From Saprospiraceae bacterium (lineage in GTDB: Bacteria; Bacteroidota; Bacteroidia; Chitinophagales; Saprospiraceae), in NCBI GenBank assembly GCA_016714025.1, contig JADJOB010000002.1, forward strand, positions 1,706,001 to 1,770,000: a stretch of DNA of 64,000 nucleotides, written 5' to 3'. The notes beneath the pieces were generated by a model that ran no database searches, was not told where the DNA came from, and saw nothing but the letters and a program-made list of their open reading frames with translations. Below are positions 20,001 to 28,252 of this stretch, piece after piece. The stretch's first letter is position 1; every line of letters starts with the position of its first letter. The position numbers and the translations under genes are program-made.

Positions 20001-21766
20001 GAAATTTCAGGGAGATCTGCAGAACAAAATCTGCTGAATGATTTTCTAGCACTGGTGTCAGATGGATTGTAGGCAGTATATCTATTTCCTGTCCATAAAT
20101 TTACTATGTTGATTAAATCATTTCCACTAACAATCGATAGATCATTTTTATTTATGGTCCATTTAGATATAAATGCTCCATTTGCCCCGTGCGAACGAAT
20201 GGTGCTTGCATTTGCAGGAATTTCATGATTAACTAATAGCGTAAAGGTGCCATTGCCATTATCAAAGGCACCGGTCCCATCTGGAATTCCAGTCATTTTG
20301 TAGCCATTTGAAACGGTATCTCCAGCTGTAATGATGGAGGTAAATGAAACTTTAGAAGCCGTTGGAATTAAATAGGGTGTTTGAGATGAGCTTACGCCGG
20401 TTTGCCCTTGAGATAGAATTAATTGGGGTGGTTTGTTGTAATTATGAATTTTATTGGAACCAGCCAAACCGTATGTAATTATATGACTTAGATTTGAAGT
20501 TGCAATAGGAATTCCATCAGCAAGTGGACAGGTTTGACCAAAATCATTGTCATTGCAAACGGCAATGGTACTATCATTTAGTATTGCAAGACCTTCTGCT
20601 TTATCTAGAATTGCAGGCCATCCATTGGCAAGCAAATCCATGAACAAGGTTTTCTTAACTGCTTTAATTCCGTAAGATGCTAATCCTGTGGAATCAACAA
20701 GTCCTTCTAAGCTTAATCCTCCATATAACCCAGAATTTACAGGTGTTGCCTGATTTATATTAATTAAGTAAATTCTTTTAATATCTGTGGTACCTCGTAA
20801 TGCAGCCTCCAATACTAAAAACATACTGTCATTGATAGCTGCCATATCTCCAATTTTCCAATCTCTTAAACGAATCGAATTACCGCTTGATCCAATTACA
20901 CCATCATTTAAATAGGCAAACATTCGTTGCGTATTTGAAGCTGGATCAATTTCAAGTATGCGATGAACTCTGGAAGCTTCACCTACTGCTTGTGTTGGAA
21001 AAAGGATTCCACTTTGAATAATAGCATATATTTTACCGTTGGGGGTTATGGATATACCTTCAAAACCTCTGTTGTTTTTGCGATATTTAAAAACAGTATC
21101 AATTTGTACATCGACCGATTGAACACCATCAAGGTTTGCATATGGAGTATATCTTTTTATTAGAACCCCATTTGAATTAAGTTTCCAAATGGTTGCACCA
21201 CCTTCTTCACACAACCAGAAATTTCCATCCTTGTCCACAACTATTCCTTCAGGGTCAATACCAAAAGTATCTTTCGCAGTGGTTTTTATTAAAAAATTCG
21301 CGCAATCCTGAACCGTATCTGTCGATGCAAGCTCTGCAGCAGTGCTTCCCAATCCAGTAGGATTTATGATTCCACTAGCCGGAGTGCCATTCGGACGTTT
21401 TACTGTAATGGTTTGCAAAATTTGTATTTCATTATTGTGAATTCTAATCCGATGAATTTTCGGGGCATAGTTTGGAAAACAATACATCTTATCATAAGTA
21501 GGTTTGCATCCGTTTGGATTTGCATTTGCGCAATCGATATTTACACCCCTATCAGAACAAACCCAAAATTCTTTATTGTTTGTTTCAGGTATAGGAAATA
21601 AACCTGAAAATCCAGCTTCACGGAAATTAACCCCTTGAAAGGTTCCAATTGCATTGGAATTAATATTTTGAAAATCCTGCAACATTGTAAATTGAGAATA
21701 TCCTTGCAGATGAATCAATGTGAGTAGAATGAGATTTGTTAAAACTTTTGTTAGATTTATTTTCAT
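17015..21766 (-). CDS. Giant secreted protein: phytase-like esterase domain, two PhoX-like domains, T9SS
   Basis: The 1583-residue protein has a signal peptide (1-25), an esterase-like phytase-type propeller (about 30-440; FGIDPEGIVVDKDGNFWLCE, FEGISITPNGKIY), two consecutive copies of a DUF839/PhoX-like alkaline phosphatase-type domain (about 455-915 and 920-1360), a choice-of-anchor/ASPM-Hydin-like beta domain (about 1370-1485; NTGLGILNINKIQF), and a T9SS type A domain (about 1500-1583; LYPNPTNDKTTLS). The two PhoX-like copies share long runs such as SFSRFCSADLP and LTQDEESSGIID. An extracellular role in freeing phosphate from organic phosphates is likely by family, but metal-binding residues were not verified. 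Confidence 0.8.
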   Translation of the reverse strand: MKINLTKVLTNLILLTLIHLQGYSQFTMLQDFQNINSNAIGTFQGVNFREAGFSGLFPIPETNNKEFWVCSDRGVNIDCANANPNGCKPTYDKMYCFPNYAPKIHRIRIHNNEIQILQTITVKRPNGTPASGIINPTGLGSTAAELASTDTVQDCANFLIKTTAKDTFGIDPEGIVVDKDGNFWLCEEGGATIWKLNSNGVLIKRYTPYANLDGVQSVDVQIDTVFKYRKNNRGFEGISITPNGKIYAIIQSGILFPTQAVGEASRVHRILEIDPASNTQRMFAYLNDGVIGSSGNSIRLRDWKIGDMAAINDSMFLVLEAALRGTTDIKRIYLININQATPVNSGLYGGLSLEGLVDSTGLASYGIKAVKKTLFMDLLANGWPAILDKAEGLAILNDSTIAVCNDNDFGQTCPLADGIPIATSNLSHIITYGLAGSNKIHNYNKPPQLILSQGQTGVSSSQTPYLIPTASKVSFTSIITAGDTVSNGYKMTGIPDGTGAFDNGNGTFTLLVNHEIPANASTIRSHGANGAFISKWTINKNDLSIVSGNDLINIVNLWTGNRYTAYNPSDTSARKSFSRFCSADLPEISAFFNNSTGLGTQERIFMNGEESGNEGRAFGHIVTGLNSGTTYELPYLGKFSWENSIACPFAQDKTIVAGLDDSTPGQVYFYIGTKTNTGTEIERAGLSNGKLYGIAVTGLTAETSAGIPPANTSFSLVDLGIVKDSTGAALNNKSNNLGVTTFLRPEDGVWDPKNQNEFYFVTTNGFSSPSRLWKLHFYDISNPEAGGSITALLDGTEGQKMLDNLTIDNYGHLILQEDVGNNAHNGKIWQYTLATDQLKQIAQHDSIRFTNGGANFLTQDEESSGIIDVQNILGPGRFLLVDQAHYSIGSSIYEGGQILSMFNPDTYKASLGAGPSSTNTPYLLPSSPGVNFNAILTAGDLVGNGYSMTGIPDGTGVFDNEDETFTLLVNHEIPSGNGAKRAHGANGAFISKWIINKNNLAVTSGSDLVKIVNLWNGTGYTTYNPIDSNSRKSFSRFCSADLPAISAFFNEATGLGVTERIYMNGEETGNEGRAFAHIVTGANEGTSYELPSLGKFSWENSIACPFAQDKTIVVGLDDSTPGQVYIYEGTKTNSGSEVDKAGLTNGKLYGISVSGLLTEISASIPNANTKFNLIDLGNVRDSSGTALNNKSNNLGVTNFLRPEDGVWDPSNPNVFYFVTTNAFNSPSRLWKLEFSNINNPALGGFITAILDGTEGQKMLDNITIDNSGHIFLQEDVGNNVHIGKIWQYTIATDELKEIGHHDPERFIQGKENYLTQDEESSGIIDAQSILGPGKFLLVDQAHYSISGAVYEGGQLLAMFNPDTYNSNPEINVSGNGLDIIDGDINPLSYNNTLFGVTTIGNFIDKSFEIQNTGLGILNINKIQFIGLNASEFTLVSPTAFPMTIPVGGSQSITVRFTPTSGGTHTSIINILNNDIDEGNYNFGLQGDVLTGVNGNDATISMVNLYPNPTNDKTTLSIIATKSEKVSISLVNEQGKIVLGSVLKKLIPGKNEIEIATDTLIPGVYFIHITLGSNSTKLKLNVIH

Positions 21767-21782
21767 ACATAATATTTTGCCA

Positions 21783-21790
21783 CAAAGCTA
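21783..21790 (-). promoter_or_regulatory. Promoter -7 box for the giant phytase/PhoX-like gene
   Basis: The minus strand reads TAGCTTTG, a full consensus match, 16 bases before the ATG. No TTTG -33 element is present at the usual distance. Confidence 0.45.
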
Positions 21791-22247
21791 TCTTTATGAA
21801 GTTTTAAAAATCTAACTTCCCTATTATTTGATATTTATTAAATGATTTATAAATAATAAAGTATAAACTAAGTAATTGACAGGAAATTAATAGCTCAAAG
21901 TAATGTAATTATTATAACATGATAAAAACATTCAATTAGTAAAGAATATAATGCAGTAATAACTCTTAATTAATTTTAAGTTTGACGAATGTTAAGATAT
22001 TATTATTAAATCTAGAGCTTTTATAAGAGTGTTAATATTTCTGGATTAAATTAACTCACACATATATATTTTGGATTATTTAAACTCGTTTTCTAAAATA
22101 GGGTTAAATTCTGGTTTTATTATTTTTTATGAGGAATAGAATCTTTGCAATTGATAAATATTGCCGATTTTAAATTGTTATTTGAAGAATATGAAACTCT
22201 GCTTTCCTTATTGCATAGCAACACTAAAGGATTATTGCACTTAACAG
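21791..22247. other. AT-rich intergenic region between divergent genes
   Basis: About 460 bases separate the leftward phytase/PhoX-like gene from the rightward AraC-type regulator gene. No reading frame or clear repeat is seen beyond the two -7 boxes at its ends. The arrangement would suit control of the large gene by the regulator, but no operator was identified. Confidence 0.4.
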
Positions 22248-22255
22248 TATATTTG
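22248..22255 (+). promoter_or_regulatory. Promoter -7 box for AraC-type regulator
   Basis: TATATTTG matches the -7 consensus. It ends only 11 bases before the ATG, so the transcript would be nearly leaderless. No good -33 element is visible. Confidence 0.45.
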
Positions 22256-22266
22256 CTCACAATATT

Positions 22267-23079
22267 ATGTCTTTAAAATCTGATAATCCTCAATTACCTG
22301 TCATTGCATTGCACAAGCAACTCAATGAAGGATTGATTAAAAATGCCTGGTCATATCATAAGATTTTTTTAAGCCGGTCTAAATTAAAAAATAGCAGGCA
22401 AAAGCAATTTGTTTATTTTATTTCACCTTATTGTGAAATACCTCCAGAACTTATTAAACAGATGGGTTGGATCCTGGTCTTCGATCAAAATTATTTACAA
22501 CAACATACCGAACATAAAGAAGTAATTTTTAATTTTCCATTTGTAATGGGAGATTATTCAGCTGTGAAAATAAAATTGATTCAAAGCAATTATCTTTTAT
22601 TTAAATCTATTTTCCAGTTCATTCAAACAGAGATAAAGGATGTGCAAAAGCATGCTGACAAATTAATAGTTTCAGGAATTAATATTTTATTTTTAAAAGC
22701 ATCCCGAATGGCACCCTCTAGGAATATTGAATTTGTAAACCATCACTACACTTCTTTATTAATCACAAGTAGATTTCGGTCCTTATTATTTCAATCTGGT
22801 ATTCCGATGCAACGGGTTCACGAATATGCAAGCGCTTTGAATCTGACCCCCAATTATCTAAACCTGGTATTAAAATCGGTAACAGGAAAGAATGCTTCTG
22901 AACACATTGCAGAAGTTATTATTGTCCAAACAAAATATTACCTGATTCACACTAAATTATCCTTGAAAGAAGTATCCGACAAAATGGGATTTTCAAGTGC
23001 AACGTATTTTACGCGCTTCTTTAAAAAGCAAACAGGATTCAAGCCGCTTGAATGGTTTAATTTGCAAATTAGAAAATAG
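22267..23079 (+). CDS. AraC-family transcriptional regulator
   Basis: The 270-residue protein has an N-terminal region of unknown fold (1-165) and a C-terminal AraC/XylS-type double helix-turn-helix (about 170-268). The second helix-turn-helix is classic: SLKEVSDKMGFSSATYFTRF followed by FKKQTGFKPLEW. It should bind DNA as a regulator responding to an unidentified ligand. It stands between a divergent secreted phosphatase-like gene and a co-directional secreted propeller protein whose -7 box lies in the short gap downstream, and may regulate either. Confidence 0.82.
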   Translation: MSLKSDNPQLPVIALHKQLNEGLIKNAWSYHKIFLSRSKLKNSRQKQFVYFISPYCEIPPELIKQMGWILVFDQNYLQQHTEHKEVIFNFPFVMGDYSAVKIKLIQSNYLLFKSIFQFIQTEIKDVQKHADKLIVSGINILFLKASRMAPSRNIEFVNHHYTSLLITSRFRSLLFQSGIPMQRVHEYASALNLTPNYLNLVLKSVTGKNASEHIAEVIIVQTKYYLIHTKLSLKEVSDKMGFSSATYFTRFFKKQTGFKPLEWFNLQIRK

Positions 23080-23125
23080 TACATTTTATCGTGATATATT
23101 ACTAACCCTGAGTTCGGGCGTCTGT

Positions 23126-23133
23126 TATATTTG
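23126..23133 (+). promoter_or_regulatory. Promoter -7 box for secreted propeller protein
   Basis: TATATTTG, a full consensus match, ends 20 bases before the ATG at 23154. The -33 region does not match. Confidence 0.45.
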
Positions 23134-23153
23134 TTGATATAATTTAACATTTG

Positions 23154-24380
23154 ATGAAAATTTTCATTGCAATACTGAGTTTATATTGCTCTTGTTTGTT
23201 TGGACAATGGGAAGATTTAAAAATTCCAAGGAAAGCTTTGGTAAATGATATTATTTATGCAGGCAACAGAATCTGTGTTGGGAGTACAGAAGGATTATTT
23301 ATAAATCGATTTGAAGAGGACCATCAATTTTTTTGGGATGAGCTAAGTGCTGAATTTACGAATAAGGATATTCAGGCCTGCTGTGCAACAAATTCAATGC
23401 TTATCGCAGCTACAAATCGATCGATTCATGTAGCTTCTTTAAGTGATTTTGTATGGCAACATATACCAAATGCAATTGATGCTGATCAGATAAATGAATT
23501 TGCTTTGGATTATCACTTAAATATTTATGCGGCAACAAGCAATGGTTTATGGTATTCTGAAGATCATGGTTTGATTTGGATCCAATTGGCTTTAAAAAAC
23601 ATTCCTTTGCTAAGTGTCATGGTGATGCCAGATCAAACATGCTATGTGGTCGGTTCGGATGAAATCCATTATGGCGCAATTTATTATGGATATTTGAAGG
23701 ATTCAAATCCAAAATTGATCCTGGCGAATTATACGAATGTACTAAAACTTTTTCCAAGCTTCCGAAAAGAGGAAGTTCTTGTCGGCAGCTCCAGTCTTAG
23801 ACCTGATAACTATCATGTTAACCTATTAACGGGATGGGATCAACCAGTAAAGAAAATTCTAGGGTTGCAACAAGCATCAATTTCAAGTTTTCAGTTTGGA
23901 AAGGATCTCAGTCTTTTTGCAGGTATTCGTAACCGAGGAGCCCGTTCAGGAATTGCAGATCTCAAAGGGATCAATTATTGTCATTCCATAAGTTCACCAT
24001 TCGTTATGGATGAATGGGTAGCGTTTAATGAAGGCATGATAGACACGAGTGTTGAGTGCATGTTTAAAACGGCAGATTACCTCTTTATTGGCACTGAACA
24101 TTCAATTTATCGCCGAAAGTTAGATGACCTTACGATGACTGCAAAGTTTAATAATTCGTCACAAAAGATAATTTACCATGGATTTACAAACCAATTGGAA
24201 TTGGCAGAAGAATTGGTGGGCAAACCCATACAACTATTTACCTCCGATGGAAAATTGGTTTGCAGTTTTACAAGACCGGAGAAGTTTGTAAAGCTTTCGA
24301 TGATCCTTAAGCCAGGTGTGTATTATTGCGCGAGCAGCCAGTCGGGGAGAAATAATTCGGTTTCAGTGGTGATTCACTAA
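23154..24380 (+). CDS. Secreted beta-propeller-like protein with T9SS-type C-terminus
   Basis: From the ATG at 23154 (a TTG three bases earlier is also in frame) the protein has 408 residues. It has a signal peptide (MKIFIAILSLYCSCLFGQ), several repeated blade-like segments of the kind found in sortilin/two-component-type propellers (GSTEGLFINR, AATSNGLWYSEDHGLIW, GTEHSIYRR), and a C-terminal ~75-residue region resembling a T9SS sorting domain (QLFTSDGKLVCSF ... LKPGVYYCASS). It should be exported to the surface. Enzyme motifs were not seen; binding is the likely role. A clean terminator follows at 24515-24543. Confidence 0.7.
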   Translation: MKIFIAILSLYCSCLFGQWEDLKIPRKALVNDIIYAGNRICVGSTEGLFINRFEEDHQFFWDELSAEFTNKDIQACCATNSMLIAATNRSIHVASLSDFVWQHIPNAIDADQINEFALDYHLNIYAATSNGLWYSEDHGLIWIQLALKNIPLLSVMVMPDQTCYVVGSDEIHYGAIYYGYLKDSNPKLILANYTNVLKLFPSFRKEEVLVGSSSLRPDNYHVNLLTGWDQPVKKILGLQQASISSFQFGKDLSLFAGIRNRGARSGIADLKGINYCHSISSPFVMDEWVAFNEGMIDTSVECMFKTADYLFIGTEHSIYRRKLDDLTMTAKFNNSSQKIIYHGFTNQLELAEELVGKPIQLFTSDGKLVCSFTRPEKFVKLSMILKPGVYYCASSQSGRNNSVSVVIH

Positions 24381-24514
24381 TTAAAATTTGGCGAATGAGC
24401 TAAATTTGGCACAGTTTTATGGTTATATATAGAAGGTGACTTTGTACATAGACCCTGATATAACAGCAAAGTAGTTTCTAAGACTTGGTAGTGTGATGTA
24501 AAAATTCTTGAAGG

Positions 24515-24543
24515 CGAATCGAATTCTAAGTTCGATTCGTTTT
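24515..24543 (+). terminator. Rho-independent terminator
   Basis: CGAATCGAA pairs with TTCGATTCG around a 7-base loop, followed by TTTT. It lies 135 bases after the propeller protein gene and before the first PKD protease gene. Confidence 0.7.
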
Positions 24544-24629
24544 CAATAATTTATTGTTAAAGTGCTGACAACTTATAAAAGTATAGTTTGTAGTACCTAT
24601 ATTACGTTAAATTTTAATTTTAATAATAC

Positions 24630-27600
24630 ATGAAATACAAATTACTTCTGGTTTTAACTCTTTTTATTTCTGGGTTGGCAGTTTCTCAATCTGTTGTTTT
24701 TAAACCCTTTGAGTATCCCTTATCTCATCAAAAATTTTCTTATTTAAGTGATTACAGTTTATTGCAAACACAGGTAAGCGATATTCAGAAAATTTTGGAC
24801 AATACCCAGGGCAATATTTTTAAGCTCATTTTAAGAACTCCTGAACAGGCGTTTCAATTGGAGTTGTATGAGTATAATTTGAATAGCACCGATCGCATGC
24901 GCACAACAGGTGGATTGGATGCGATCAAACAACTGCCAAAGAGAACGGACCTTCGTACGTTTAAGGGTATTGTAAATGGAATAAACAATTCCTTGGTGTC
25001 CATGACTATTGCAGATGGATATCTACACTTAATGATTGATGATCGAATCAATCAATATTTTCTTGATAAAATACAAGATGTGGATCATGTTTTTTCAGGC
25101 GAAGAAAATGGTCAGCGTTTTGTTTTATATAAAACCAGTGATGTACTCCCTGTTCCAGGTGTTAGTTGTGGATCAACTGAATTAACCCGAAATTTAGAAG
25201 AGGTACAACAGCAGGTAAAAGTTACTGGGGTATTCAGAAACCGTCCTTGTTTAACACTTTTCATCGGACTGGCTTCTGATTTTAGTATGATTCTAAAAGA
25301 AGGAGGCCCCGCCAACGTCGATAATTTTATGTCAGCTACTTTGGCCGATGTTCAAACTGTATTTGATGATGAGTTTGTTTATGAAATTGAATTGGTTCAA
25401 TCTGCAACCTATATAGCAGATATGATGGCAACAGATCCATTTAATGGAATCACAAATATTAATACACAACTTACTCGCTTTGTCCAGGTAGCCAACATCC
25501 TTTTTGGAGGAGCCAATCACGTGGTTGGAACCTGCTGGAGTGCAAAATTTCTGTTACCAGGTACCGTGGGTGTAGCAAATCAACCCGGTGTTTGTTTTGC
25601 AGAGAAATACAATGTTTGCAGCTGTTTTGCACCAGGCCAAGGTACGCAGGCTTTATATCTGACCTTGCAGGCTCATAATTTAGGACATAATTTTAATTGC
25701 ATTCACGATCGCCCCGGTGGAGGTACCATCATGGATGGTGCAAGCTTGGCCAATACCAGCGTAATTTGGAGTTTCTTGTCCAAAGATGCTGTTAAAGATT
25801 TTATTGAAATGCAAGGATTAGCCGGTGCATGTATGCCTTTTTGCCCTGGTTCAGGAATTCCAATGCCTGATTTTACTTCTGATAAAGTGTATGGTTGTCA
25901 ACCAATGACTGTAAAATTTCAAGACCTCTCATCAAACGCCTCAGAATGGAAATGGTCCTTCCCCGGTGGAATCCCTGGAACCTCCACGGACAGAAATCCA
26001 ACAGTTGTTTATTTAGTTGCCGGAAAATATGAAGTCAGTTTAGAATCAAGCAATTCACGTTGCAAGATGTCTATCACAAAATTAAATTACATCGAAGTCA
26101 ATGATAAACCTGCTGCTAATTTCAATTATGGAATTAATGGAAAGGAAGTATTTTTTACAGATTATTCTGCAAGAGGAGTCGAGTATTTTTGGGATTTTGG
26201 AGATGGAGAAACCAGTGAAGAACAAAATCCTATTCATGTATTTGATCGGGATACTTGCTATAATGTAAAACTTACAGTAGTTAATGATTGTGGTTCAAAT
26301 ACCATTACTAAACGAGTATGTGTTGTTAGTTTGCCAGTTGCAGATTTTGATGCAGATACCACGGCAGGTTGTGCGCCAAAAATTATAAAGTTTAACGACA
26401 AATCAACCAACAACGTTAAGAAATGGGAGTGGTTATTTACGGGAGGTAATCCATCGGTATCCTTTGCACAAAATCCAATTGTCCGCTACGATAATCCAGG
26501 GACTTATGATGTCAAATTAACTGTTTACAGTTCGTCATCTAATAACAAGCTGACTAAAAAATTATACATCACCATAGACAGTTTGCCGGATGCAGAAATA
26601 TCAAATTCACTCAATGGAAGTATTGCAACATTTACCGGAATTTCAAGATATGCAAAAACACATTTTTGGGATTTTGGAGACAATACAACAAGTACAGAGA
26701 TCAATCCGGTGCATAATTACAAAGACGGCCGTTATGAAGTGATGTATATTGTGAGCAATGGATGTGGAAGTGATACAGCAAGGACAGTGGTTACGATAGG
26801 AGCAAAACCAATAGCCGGATTTCAGGTAGCAGATCCAAAAGGATGTTTACCATTTACCGTACAGTTTCAAAATACATCGACCATTTCAGCAACGGATTAT
26901 AAGTGGTATTTCCCAGGAGGGAATCCATCAACCAGTGTACAGAAAAATCCATTGGTTACTTACAACAGTGTGGGTAAATACAATGTAAGTTTAGTAGCTT
27001 CAAATTTTCAATATTCGGATTCAGTAGGTTATGCAGATTTTATTGAAGTTAAAACAGTTCCAACAGTAGACTTTACCAATGCAATCATAGGATTTAAATC
27101 AGCATTTACCAGCCAGGCCACAGGAGCCAGTTCTTATTTTTGGCAATTTGGCGATACAAAAACCAGTACTGAAGCAAACCCGGTACATGATTATGGAGTG
27201 GAAGGAGAATTTGATGTACGATTGATTGTATCCAATGATTGCGGTCAGGATACATTTGACAAACACATTGCGGTGTATCTGGTACCAAAAGTAGATTTCA
27301 CAGCAGATACGATCAAGGGATGTGTCCCATTCACAGTAAATTTCAAAGACAGATCCTCGATAGACGTCAATGAGTGGAACTGGGAATTTGAAAATGGAAA
27401 TCCAGCAACTTCAACACAAAAGAATCCAGTAGTAACTTATACGAAGAAAGGAAAATTCGCAGTAAAACTGACGGTAAAGAATACAAATGGAAATAATGGT
27501 CGTACCAAACTACAATACATAGTCGTAGTATCTTCAGTGTTGTGTCCGGAAAAACCAAAGAAAGACCGGAATTTAGTGGATAGTAAAATTATAGAGTTTC

Positions 27601-27890
27601 CATTCGATCTGGGATTTGAATCAAGATCCCGAATCAATGAGATGAGTGAAGAAGTTCCCTTTGTATATCCAAATCCAGCCAAGGATTACATAACAGTTGT
27701 AACAGAAGCAAGCAGCAGCAATCCGGTACAACTGGAATTGTACAATTTATCCGGAAACCGGATGGCAAAGTACAAAACCAATGATACGGTATATAAAATA
27801 CAAACAGAAAGCTTGCGAAGTGGAACGTACTATTTACGAATTCAGGATGGCAGCAGTGCAGTCATACGCAAATTTGTGATATCAGAATAA
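24630..27890 (+). CDS. Secreted M12B-like metalloprotease homologue with PKD domains, catalytic Glu missing
   Basis: This 1086-residue protein has a signal peptide (1-19), a propeptide-like domain (about 20-190), a reprolysin-like metalloprotease domain (about 205-400), seven PKD domains of two alternating kinds (about 408-965; for example FWDFGDGETSEEQNP), and a T9SS domain (about 1012-1086; VYPNPAKDYITVV). The zinc motif at 349-360 reads HNLGHNFNCIHD: all three zinc-binding His (349, 353, 359) are kept, but the catalytic Glu of HExxH is Asn350 (codon AAT). It is probably inactive as a protease but may still fold and bind. The downstream paralogue keeps the Glu. From residue 591 to the end the two proteins are identical. 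Confidence 0.85.
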   Translation: MKYKLLLVLTLFISGLAVSQSVVFKPFEYPLSHQKFSYLSDYSLLQTQVSDIQKILDNTQGNIFKLILRTPEQAFQLELYEYNLNSTDRMRTTGGLDAIKQLPKRTDLRTFKGIVNGINNSLVSMTIADGYLHLMIDDRINQYFLDKIQDVDHVFSGEENGQRFVLYKTSDVLPVPGVSCGSTELTRNLEEVQQQVKVTGVFRNRPCLTLFIGLASDFSMILKEGGPANVDNFMSATLADVQTVFDDEFVYEIELVQSATYIADMMATDPFNGITNINTQLTRFVQVANILFGGANHVVGTCWSAKFLLPGTVGVANQPGVCFAEKYNVCSCFAPGQGTQALYLTLQAHNLGHNFNCIHDRPGGGTIMDGASLANTSVIWSFLSKDAVKDFIEMQGLAGACMPFCPGSGIPMPDFTSDKVYGCQPMTVKFQDLSSNASEWKWSFPGGIPGTSTDRNPTVVYLVAGKYEVSLESSNSRCKMSITKLNYIEVNDKPAANFNYGINGKEVFFTDYSARGVEYFWDFGDGETSEEQNPIHVFDRDTCYNVKLTVVNDCGSNTITKRVCVVSLPVADFDADTTAGCAPKIIKFNDKSTNNVKKWEWLFTGGNPSVSFAQNPIVRYDNPGTYDVKLTVYSSSSNNKLTKKLYITIDSLPDAEISNSLNGSIATFTGISRYAKTHFWDFGDNTTSTEINPVHNYKDGRYEVMYIVSNGCGSDTARTVVTIGAKPIAGFQVADPKGCLPFTVQFQNTSTISATDYKWYFPGGNPSTSVQKNPLVTYNSVGKYNVSLVASNFQYSDSVGYADFIEVKTVPTVDFTNAIIGFKSAFTSQATGASSYFWQFGDTKTSTEANPVHDYGVEGEFDVRLIVSNDCGQDTFDKHIAVYLVPKVDFTADTIKGCVPFTVNFKDRSSIDVNEWNWEFENGNPATSTQKNPVVTYTKKGKFAVKLTVKNTNGNNGRTKLQYIVVVSSVLCPEKPKKDRNLVDSKIIEFPFDLGFESRSRINEMSEEVPFVYPNPAKDYITVVTEASSSNPVQLELYNLSGNRMAKYKTNDTVYKIQTESLRSGTYYLRIQDGSSAVIRKFVISE

Positions 27891-27948
27891 GCTTAAAAAA
27901 CAGCATACAAAAAAAAGTCCATGATCACCATCATGGACTTTTTTTTTG
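26400..27948 (+). repeat. Near-identical ~1.5-kb direct repeat, copy 1
   Basis: This block matches 30014-31560 at a constant offset of 3614 bases through both stop codons. Over the 1491 coding bases I found only two differences, both synonymous: T at 26447 against C at 30061, and A at 27809 against G at 31423. Identity continues with small indels through the terminator. Just upstream of 26400 the genes differ at many positions, so the boundary is sharp. Confidence 0.9.
27909..27947 (+). terminator. Rho-independent terminator of the first PKD protease gene
   Basis: GTCCATGAT (27917-27925) pairs with ATCATGGAC (27930-27938) around a CACC loop; an A tract before and a run of nine T after extend the stem and give a U-tail. 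It lies 18 bases after the stop codon. The same structure ends the second copy. Confidence 0.88.
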
Positions 27949-28252
27949 AATCTGCTTTTTTGTAGTCTCGTTTCAATGGCAATTAAAATTGAATATTTAA
28001 TATTTCAAAATATAATTCTGAAACTTAAATAATTAAAGTCATGATTCAAAATATAAAATTGATTATTTGTCTATTTAGAAATATTATATTACAAGCTTTT
28101 AATTAAAAGGACAGGGCAGCTAAATTGCTTGTTTAAAATTAAGATTCAAAACCATTGATAATATTCAACTGAAAGGCTATCTGAGTGTTAAAATTCTGAT
28201 CAATTTTGTATAATTCACTATTTTTAGCTTCTTTTTTAAACTTTCTAAAAGC
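27948..28252. other. Intergenic stretch between the two PKD protease genes
   Basis: About 300 bases of AT-rich sequence between the terminator of the first gene and the start of the second. No reading frame or full-consensus promoter was recognised, although a separate promoter for the second gene must lie here because a strong terminator precedes it. Confidence 0.45.
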
